From NCBI GenBank assembly GCA_002110485.1, contig MOWL01000002.1:558001-622000 (forward strand): a stretch of 64,000 nucleotides of DNA, given 5' to 3'. Shown here piece by piece: positions 56,487 through 64,000 of the stretch. The notes under the pieces were generated by a model. The model ran no database searches and was not told where the DNA came from. It saw only the letters and a program-made list of their open reading frames with translations. The stretch is from Emergomyces orientalis. Lineage: Eukaryota; Ascomycota; Eurotiomycetes; Onygenales; Ajellomycetaceae. The position numbers were made by a program, and so were the translations under genes. Position 1 is the first letter of the stretch. The number at the start of each line of letters is the position of its first letter.

Positions 56487-57845
56487 ATCTAGATTGAAAT
56501 GAAAGTCAAGAAAATCAAGAAAATGAGAGAAACAGAAAAAAAATTTCTTCTTAACTATATAGAGTATACTCAATGATCAAAGATGATTTCTTCTCATTAA
56601 ATATTGAAAAGATTGAACATGAAAAGCTATACTCATGAAAAAAAAAACTAGACTCAATGATTTTAATTGAAATAAGCTCATTATCAAAATCAGAAGAAGC
56701 TGAGAATCATAAAAGAATAATAGAGAAAATTAATTTTAAAAAATCAATTCTAATCTATTCAGATAATTCAATGAATGAAAATAAAGACCTAGAAGCTGAA
56801 ATAGTATATACAGAAAATAATTACAAATATACATCAGATTCATGGAATATTGAAAATGAATGTGAAGTATTTGATACTGAATTATATACTATAATGAAAG
56901 CTTTTAAACTGATAGAAATAAAAGCTTCAAAAAGAAAAAATATGAAAGAAGCATGAATTTTTTCAGATAGTCAAGCAGCCTTAAAAAGAATTCAAAAGAA
57001 TGAAATTCATAATGATCAAATGAATATAGAAGTAATTCTAAAGATATACAAAAGAATTCAATTAAAATATAAGATAAAGATATATCTGAGCTGAATTTCT
57101 GCTCATATAAATATACATGAAAATGAGCTTGCTGATGAAACAGTAAAGAAAGAAACAGAACTAAATATTGCAAGTTCAAAAATAGTTTCATGGTCTTTTA
57201 TTAAAAGAAAGATAAAAGAGAATTACTTAGAAAAATGACATAAAATATGAGAAAAACAAAGAAAAAGTTCTCATTATCTTAGATTTGAAACTAAATCTAA
57301 ATGAAAATCATGTTTTATTAAGTATAAGAAGAAGCTTTTCTTCTCAATCATTCAATTAAAACTAGATCATGACTATTTCAAATCTTATTTGAAAAGAATA
57401 TCTGATATTGAAAGTGAAAATTGTGAATATTGTGACTCTCTTGAAGATTCAGAACATATTTTAATGAATTGCTCATTAAATCAAGAACTTAGAGCTGAAC
57501 TGAGATATAAATATAAACTGAGAGAAATGAATATGAAACTATTATTTTTAACTGAAATAGACAGTCAATATTTAATTGATTTTCTCAATGAAACTCAACT
57601 AGCTACTAGAAATCAATTCTATTTCAAAGATGAAAATATAAATGAATGAGAATTTGAAATATTCTTTATAAAAACTGCTAGATATTATATAATATCTCAC
57701 TATTTCTTTTATACTGTGTTAGAGTCTGTCTTTTATTTTCTTTGTATTCATGTCATGAGTTATTTTGTCAATCATTAATTTATTTTCTTTGTAATCACTT
57801 GAAAATTATATGTAAAAAGAGAATATATTATTATTATTATATTAT
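56487..57845 (+). mobile_element. LINE G, 5'-truncated, RNase H end only
   Basis: Matches, in inverted orientation, the 3' half of LINE I (61.1-62.5 kb): the two start together at ctagattgaaatgaaagtc and run to similar 3' ends with an ATT-type tail (57829-57845). It lacks RT. Its left edge coincides with the gypsy F LTR end. I see no CpG dinucleotide in about 56500-57960. Confidence 0.85.
56659..57650 (+). pseudogene. LINE G RNase H and C-terminal zinc region, TGA-disrupted
   Basis: One frame aligned end to end with the intact 330-codon frame of LINE I. Conserved RNase H pieces (IYSDNSMNENKD, FDTELYTIMKAF, FSDSQAALKRIQ, HENELADE) and a CCHC end (CEYCDSLEDSEHILMNC) are present. Five Trp codons of LINE I are TGA here; also five Pro to Ser and eight Gly to Glu/Asp changes. 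The catalytic GSM is NSM. Non-functional. Confidence 0.88.
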
Positions 57846-58234
57846 ACACCACTTAATCTCAGGGATATGTGGGAAACTATCTATTTTATCTAACAAGAAA
57901 AACCATGCAATAAGAGAGCTTACTGCTGGATTAAAAACCTCATGCACTAATAAATGTATGCAACAGTTTCTGTGAGACTTCAGGCTACTGGGGATCAGCA
58001 ACTGCTGTCCTCAAGAAGAGAAGAGAATGAAATGAGAAAAGAAAAATTAAAAATAAAGAAAAATTACACTGAGCATTTATGAAAATGCGCCCGCGTGTGA
58101 GTGAGTGAGTGAAAGACACCAACTGCACTCTGAAGCATAGAGAGTCATGTCTTTAGCATGAGATGAGCATGGGGATGTGCTATGAGCACTGATTTTGCAT
58201 GATAAGCGCGCTTTCAGCGGTTTCAGCATGGTGT
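57846..58234. other. Spacer between LINE G and LINE H
   Basis: Holds the 3' region of LINE H (minus strand), including GTGAGTGAGTGAGT near 58095-58110. No gene seen. Confidence 0.4.
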
Positions 58235-60919
58235 TTATTGAGGTCTGCGTATGCTTGATTGAGATGTGATAGATTGCTGCTCCTCTGTCTGATAGACACT
58301 CAGTGTCTTTGCCAGTGAGAACTGTGGTAGAATTCCCTGCTTGATTCACCATTTTGTTAGACAGTGTAGTCCTTCTTTGGTGTTCAATAGCCATTTCTTG
58401 TTGATTCTGCCCTCATGCAGCAGACTCACGTGACTGTGCTGGAATCTATCACAGTGAACTATCACATGCATCACTGTTTCATTTGAATAGCCACATTCAC
58501 ATGCTGGTGATGGGAAATCCGGTACTCATCTTTTATGTAGAAAGGCTGCCAGCCCTGTTTTCCCTGATCTTAGTTGAATTATCAGCAAGCTTCTGGCCTT
58601 GCTTAGACCCTTGTGCCATTTCAGAATGCTTTTGTTCAGAGATTGATCAAAGAGTTCATATCAGAGAGATACTCTAGCTCTTCATTATTTTCTTCATCTA
58701 CTCAGAATTTCTTTTCACACCCATTCATCATGTGAGAAGTGCTGTGTTGCTGCTGAATTTGTGCTTTGAGCAGTCTCTTACTTGCTCTTTTTCACTCAAA
58801 GCTTCTTCCAATTTTCAGACAGGCTGTCTGAATGAATCATCTTCTCAATGAGTCTTCTGTGCACTGTGTCTCTTCACCTGAGTTTGATTCTCACTGCTGT
58901 GCATGCCTCTTCAATTTGTGTTGCCATTTCAGAGGCCTTCAGTTGTTTTGTGGCGCGCGCCACAACTTCATCAAGATAGATGTCCAGGGGTGATGTGTAT
59001 GTCTCTGCTTCCAGTGTGGATATTGGTGTTGCTCTGTATGCTCCAGCTACTATTCTCAGGCATTCATTCTGTGTTCTGATTAGGCCCTCTGTGTGCTGTT
59101 TATTGCGCATGCGTCCTTCGCGCTTGATGCGCGGTTGATGCCATGCCAGTGCGCTGTAAGCTATAGCTGGCCGTATGACCATGTTGTATATTGTTCTAGC
59201 TTGATGTAGGGGGACTCCCCAGGTGGCCTGTGTTGTCTGTGATAGTGCCTTTATCTGTGACTTCATTTTTCCTGCTATAGCATCCATGTGACCTTTCCAT
59301 TGAAGCTTGGAATTCAGCCATACTTCTAGAACTCTCATCACCTTCTGTGGCTTGATAACTTGCTGAGACAGTCTCAGAGAGTGATTCAAGTTGAATTGAG
59401 TTCAGGCTCTAGTGAAGTGCATCAACTCATACTTCTGCAGAGCAAAAATAGCTTCATGTCTTCCTGCCCATTCTTCACATTCTGCGTGCACCCGTGTGAG
59501 CTGCGCGCAATTTACTTCAATTGATGGCCCATATACTATTATATTGACATCATCCACAAATCCTATGCAGCTCACTGATCTATTCAAGAGTGAGCATATC
59601 TGGAGCAGTTCCTCATTGTAAAATAGAAAAAGAATGGGGGAGAGAGGTGATCCTTGTGATATCTCAGCTGAAATATTGAAGACCTCAGTTTCCTGTTCTT
59701 CAAATGTGAGCGTGGATCGTCTATCTGACATAAATGAGTGTATCCACCCTGTCAGCTGTCTTGGTAGGCCCTTCATGCGAAGAATGTGTGTGAGTCGGTC
59801 TTTGAGCACTCTATCATAAGCTTCTGAGATGTTCAATGATAGAACTGTGACCACTGTGTCTGACTCCTCCCATGCTGTTCTAATTTGTGCTAGCAGTAGT
59901 GATACTGCTGTTTCAGTTGATCTGGCCCGCCTGGCACCCATCTGTTGAGATGGCAGTAGATTGAGTGTTTCCACTAGCTGTCTGAGTTCCTGCGCGGTGG
60001 CTGATTCTATTATTTTTCCCATTGTATCCAGTAGGGCAATGGGCCTCCATGCCTCTGCCTTTTGATAATCCCCTTTTCCTGGTTTTTTCAGTACCACTGT
60101 TCGAGCGGTCTTGAATATCTCCAGGTAGTGTTCCCATTCCCAGCATGCCAGTGTGAGCTCTGTCATAGCCTTTGTGAAGCTTGGTCCCAGCATTTTCAGA
60201 AATTCATTGAAGACTCCATTGATACCTGGTGCTTTGTTACTTGATAGATGTGCTATGAGCGCAGCCATTTTCTCCTCTGTGATGCTTATTGTCTCTGTTG
60301 TTTCCAGTGAGTGTTCCGCCTCCTCCATGTCCCTGTTGTCACTGACTAGTGGCAGGGGGAAGAACCTTTGTCTCAGAATCTTGACTTTATCATCAAAGGA
60401 ATTGACTGGTGGTAGATTTTCTCTGCCTTCTACTATCAATGCTGGAATTCTTGGAGATTGTGCATGCTCATTGCTGCTTTGACACCCCCATTTGGCCATC
60501 TTCCATAGTAGCTTGGGCTTGAACTCTGTGCTGTGCATTAGTTCTCTGAAACTGTTTGTTTTAGTCAGTTTAATCTCTCTGTTTCTCAGGGCTTGAGCTT
60601 TAATTATATCTGCTGCAGAGATGTTTCTGTCTTTCTTGACTTTTTTATATTGATTGACTGTCTCTGCCACTTGAGGGGACCACCATGACCAGCTGTGTTG
60701 ACTGTAGTTTGAGACTTTGACATGTTTTGCTGCTAGATCTTCCACAAATTTGACAAGATATCTTGTATAGCTATTTATCTGATCTTTTGAAGTCAGTGCT
60801 CCTGGGCTTCTCAGTGTCTGGCAGTCCTGCACTATCTGTTCCAAGCAGAAGTGATGCCAAGTGTGTCTTTTCCTGCTGCTATATAATGCTTTTAGCTCAA
60901 GAGTAGTTGCAATTGGCAT
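58235..60919 (-). pseudogene. LINE H reverse transcriptase, partial and disrupted
   Basis: A 505-codon open stretch (60919-59402) holds the start after SDH, RT fingers (HLSSNKAPGINGVFNEFL), palm (LSLNISEAYDRVLKDRL, where families have LDISGAYD; EISQGSPLSPILFLFY; catalytic IGFVDDVNI) and thumb. The same frame continues past a TGA at 59399 into VLEVWLNSKLQWKGHMD and, with several more TGA and one TAA, to the zinc block CECGYSNETVMHVIVHC and a TAA at 58235. Asp to Asn and Gly to Glu in the palm suggest mutation of the same type as elsewhere in this block. Confidence 0.85.
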
Positions 60920-60933
60920 GTGATCTGATGCTA
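58235..60933 (-). mobile_element. LINE H, 5'-truncated non-LTR retrotransposon
   Basis: Minus-strand LINE starting inside the endonuclease (the SDHMPI end of the EEP domain) at an ATT microsatellite and running through RT to a zinc-binding tail. It retains CpG dinucleotides (for example cgcgcgc near 58955) and is a different family from LINEs G and I, with no RNase H seen. Confidence 0.85.
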
Positions 60934-60953
60934 TTATTATTATTATTATTATT
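60932..60953. repeat. ATT microsatellite
   Basis: Seven to eight tandem ATT units exactly at the 5' truncation point of LINE H; similar to the 3' tails of these LINEs. Confidence 0.85.
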
Positions 60954-61335
60954 CTTCTATTATAGATATATGCAGTCAGAGACTATGATATCTACCTGAG
61001 ACTCAAAGAGTCTCAGAATTTTTCTAACTTTAAAACTAATTAATATACATTTTTTCTTCAAACAAATAGCACTTGCAATACTTGAATTCCAGCTCAGAAT
61101 AGTCAGCAAATTGATTTTTCTTTTTTTATTTATTTATTTATAAATATCTTTGAAGATTATTTATATTCTCTTTTTTTCATATAATTTTCAAGTGATTACA
61201 AAGAAAATAAATTAATGATAGACAAAATAACTCATGACATGAATACAAAGGAAATAAAAGACAGACTCTAACACAAAAGAAATAGTGAGATATTATATAA
61301 TATCTAGCAGTTTTTATAAAGAATATTTCAGATTC

Positions 61336-62328
61336 TCATTCATTTATATTTTCATCTTTGAAATAGAATTGATTTCTAGTAGCTATTTGAGTTTCATTGA
61401 GAAAATCAATTAAATATTGACTGCCTATTTCAGTTGAAAATAGTAGTTTCATATTCATTTCTCTCAGCTTATATTTATATCTCAGTTCAGCTCTAAGTTC
61501 TTGATTTAATGAGCAATTCATTAAGATATGTTCTGGGTCTTCAAGAGAGTCACAATATTCACAATTTTCACTTTCAATATCAGATATTCTTTTCAAATAA
61601 GATTTGAAATAGCCATGACCTAGTTTCAATTGAATGATTGAGGAGAAAAGCTTCTTCTTGCACTTAATAGAGCATGATTTCCATTTAGGTTTAGTTTCAA
61701 ATCTAAGATAGTGAGGACTTTTTCTTTGTTTTTCCCATATTTTATGCCATTTTTCTAAGCAATTCTCTTTTATCTTTCTTTTAATAAAAGACCATGAAAC
61801 TATTTTTGAACTTGCAATATTTAGTTCTGTTCCTTTCTTTGCTGCTTCATCAGCAAGCTCATTTCCATGTATATTTATATGAGCAGGAACCCAGCTCAGA
61901 TATATCTTTGTCTTATATTTTAATTGAATTCTTTTGCATATCTTTAGAATTACTTCTATATTCATTTGACCATTATGAATTTCATTTTTTTGAATTCTTT
62001 TCAAAGCTGCTTGACTATCTGAAAAAATCCATGCTTCTTTCATATCTTTTCTTTTTGAAGCTTTTATTTCTATCAGTTTAAAAGCTTTCATAATAGCATA
62101 TAATTCAGCATCAAATACTTCACATTCATTTCCAATATTCCATGAATCTGATGTATATTTGTAATTATCTTCTGTATATGCTATTCCAGCTTCTAGGTCT
62201 TTATTTTCATTCATTGAACCATCTGAATAGATTAGAATTGACTTTTTAAAATCAATTTTCTCTATTATTCTTCTATGATTCTCAGCTTCTTCTGGTTTTG
62301 ATAATGCACTTATTTCAATTGAAATCAT
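61336..62328 (-). CDS. LINE I RNase H and zinc-binding C-terminus, open
   Basis: 330 codons: RNase H with YSDGSMNENKD, FDAELYAIMKAF, FSDSQAALKRIQ and VPAHINIHGNELADEAAKK (all four acidic catalytic positions visible), then a CCHC end CEYCDSLEDPEHILMNC. It is the open C-terminal part of a longer RT frame; a TGA in the same frame just upstream (after KLYS) separates it from the RT part. All its Trp codons are TGG. The RNase H fold itself looks intact. Confidence 0.85.
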   Translation of the reverse strand: MISIEISALSKPEEAENHRRIIEKIDFKKSILIYSDGSMNENKDLEAGIAYTEDNYKYTSDSWNIGNECEVFDAELYAIMKAFKLIEIKASKRKDMKEAWIFSDSQAALKRIQKNEIHNGQMNIEVILKICKRIQLKYKTKIYLSWVPAHINIHGNELADEAAKKGTELNIASSKIVSWSFIKRKIKENCLEKWHKIWEKQRKSPHYLRFETKPKWKSCSIKCKKKLFSSIIQLKLGHGYFKSYLKRISDIESENCEYCDSLEDPEHILMNCSLNQELRAELRYKYKLREMNMKLLFSTEIGSQYLIDFLNETQIATRNQFYFKDENINE

Positions 62329-64000
62329 TGAGCCTAGTTTTTCTTTTCATGAATATAGCTTTTTGTGTTCAATCTTTTCAATATTTAATGAGGAGAACTC
62401 ATTTTTAATCATTGAGCATACTCTATATAGTTGAGAAGGGATTTTTTTTCTATTTCTCTCATTTTCTTGATTTTCTTGACTTTCATTTCAATCTAGATAT
62501 CTATTTCAATCTAAGTCATTTCCAGATTGAATTGAAGGATAAGATGTAGATATTCTTTTTCTAATTGAATGAATATCTGGCATTTTCATGATTCTCAGTG
62601 CATAATTCTTGCATATCTTCTCAAATCTTATTTCAGGAGATGATATAGAAGCTTCTATTTCCATAGCTCTACATGAAGAGGTTTTGAAAGCTTCCAGAAT
62701 TCTTCTTAAAGCTGTATTCTGCAATTTTTGAAACTTATCTATGAAGTGTTTCTGGTTCTTCCACCATATCTGAACACCATAATCAGAAATAGATGCTATA
62801 CATGCAATGTATAGCTGTCTCATAGCTTGAAATGATAAACCCCTTTCAGTATTAGAAAGTTGTATTATACTATTTAAAACTCTTTCAGCTTGAGCCATTC
62901 TTTTTTGAATATGAGATTTAAAATTGAGTTTTGAATTCAGTCAGATTTCTAGTCATCTTACAACTGATTTAGGCTTTATTTCTTGATTTAATAGATTTAA
63001 ACTTATTTCCTTTTCATATCTTTTTGGAAAAAAGTGAATTAATTCAGTTTTTTTCATATCAAATTGAATTAGATTTAAATCTTCTCTATTAAATATCTCT
63101 TGTGCAGCTTTTTCAATATTTTCACAATTTTCTTTTATTGTTCTTGAGCTGAAAATCAGATCTATATCATTAATATAGCTAGAAGATCTCACTATCTTCA
63201 TTTCTCTATCTTTGAATAGATTTTTTGTATATATAGCAAATAGAATTGGTGAGACTGAAGACCCCTGAGAAACTTCTATTTCAATTTCAGTAATATCTTG
63301 CTTTAATGAGTCAAAAAGTAGTTGAATATATCTTTTTGACATAAAACATATAACTCATTTTATTAATGCTTTTGGTAGTTTCATCTCTTGAAGAATAATT
63401 ATTAGCTTATTCTTTGAAACATGATCAAAAGCATCTTTTATATCAATAAAAGCAGCTGTTGTAACTAAGCCTTCATTTTTTGCCATTTGAATATCATGAA
63501 TTATTGATAAAACTGTATCTATTGCAGAATTCTGTTTTCTGCCACCCATTTGATCATTATATAATAAATCAGTGATTGAGTCTAGATATGATAATCTTGT
63601 TGCTATTATTTTTTCAAGAATTTTTCCCAAGCAATTCAAAAGTGATATAATTCTATAAGACTTTGGCATAGTAGCTTTTCTATTTGGTTTTGCAAGAACT
63701 ATACCAGTTGCTTGTCTCCAGCATTCAGGGTGATACCCATTCTTCATTAGTTGAGAGAATAATTCAAATAATTCATTTTTCAGAGAATGAAAGACTTTTT
63801 GAATGATTAAATGATTTATAGTATCAGGTCCTGCAGCTGTTTTTGTAGAACTTGTAAAAACAGCAGTTTCAAGTTCATTTCTAGATAGATCTGGCCAAGC
63901 CCATCTTGAATCTTCAATATATTCACATATTGAACTATATTGTTCAGATTGAGGTGGTTTTTGAAATAGAATTTTCATAAAAGCCTGACATTTTTGTTCA
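62329..64000 (-). pseudogene. LINE I reverse transcriptase, partial, TGA-interrupted
   Basis: Same frame as the RNase H part. From the right edge: RT with SSTKTAAGPDTINHLII, KPNRKATMPKSYRIISLLN, AAFIDIKDAFDHVSKNKL, VSQGSSVSPILFAIY and SSYINDIDLIF (YIND where families have YxDD), then the thumb (KLNFKSHIQKRMAQAERVLNS, QIWWKNQKHFIDKFQKLQNTALRRI, broken here for length). Six internal stops, all TGA: after KALIK, after SVVR, after LEI, after GNDLD, after NRYLD and after KLYS. No TAA, TAG or frameshift in about 880 codons despite the AT-rich composition. Confidence 0.85.

Larger units (their letters stand above)
61100..64000 (-). mobile_element. LINE I (RT plus RNase H), continues beyond right edge
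   Basis: Minus-strand LINE of the same family as LINE G. The 3' UTR is at about 61100-61335; RNase H then RT read leftward from the window edge. AT-rich, with virtually no CpG seen. Its 5' part lies outside. Confidence 0.88.

Noticed and set aside
37445..63978. TGA as a Trp codon (recoding) to explain the TGA-only stops
   Set aside because: Attractive, because frames are otherwise unbroken. But the intact copia A and LINE I RNase H use TGG, some TGA sit at Arg positions (CGA origin), and the same CC-context mutation also destroys conserved Pro, Gly and catalytic Asp residues. A search for a UCA-anticodon Trp tRNA would settle it.
1..64000. CRISPR arrays, bacterial operons, riboswitches, rRNA
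   Set aside because: The window is eukaryotic and no regularly spaced short repeats or rRNA-like sequence were seen. tRNA genes were looked for by eye only; a covariance-model scan was not possible.

Overview
The window is nuclear DNA of a filamentous ascomycete. The protein-coding genes have short GT..AG introns (about 55-115 nt, several with CTAAT/CTGAC-like branch sites), very short first exons or microexons, and a Pezizomycotina gene set. The mix of ordinary gene-dense DNA and AT-rich, CpG-poor retrotransposon blocks suggests an Onygenales-type dimorphic fungus; that placement is an inference.

Region 1 (1-9.1 kb): the 3'-truncated part (cut by the window edge) of an 11-exon flavin monooxygenase gene on the minus strand, a C2H2 zinc-finger gene on the plus strand, about 3 kb with no gene I can name, then a CPSF6/CFIm68-like RRM gene on the minus strand. 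Region 2 (10.0-15.0 kb): a complete Ty1/copia retrotransposon (copia A) with one intact ORF, two identical 102-bp LTRs and a 5-bp target-site duplication, sitting between the divergently transcribed RRM gene and the Sec61-gamma gene.

Region 3 (15.3-36.4 kb): housekeeping genes. They are sss1 (Sec61 gamma), a DCAF11-type WD40 protein, snx3, a double-Myb telobox protein, a DUF7704-type membrane protein, a RasGEF-like protein and rps4. Two gene-poor stretches (24.95-30.57 kb and 32.24-35.28 kb) lie among them.

Region 4 (37-64 kb): almost only retrotransposons, many nested. In order: copia B (identical LTRs but a stop-ridden ORF); a CpG-poor relic; a small non-autonomous LTR element (D, TRIM-like); a copia fragment (E); a minus-strand chromodomain Ty3/gypsy element (F) interrupted by copia C; a 5'-truncated LINE (G); a different LINE (H); and a full-looking LINE with RT and RNase H (I, same family as G) that runs off the right edge.

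The most striking pattern is in region 4. Copia B and copia C each read through in one frame for about 1,550 codons with no frameshift, and all 17 internal stops are TGA, mostly at conserved Trp positions. Gypsy F and the LINEs behave similarly. Hand comparison of the two LINE copies shows C-to-T mutation in which the 5' C of CC pairs is hit (Trp TGG to TGA, Pro to Ser, Gly to Glu/Asp). This resembles RIP but has an unusual local context. Recoding of TGA is a less likely alternative.
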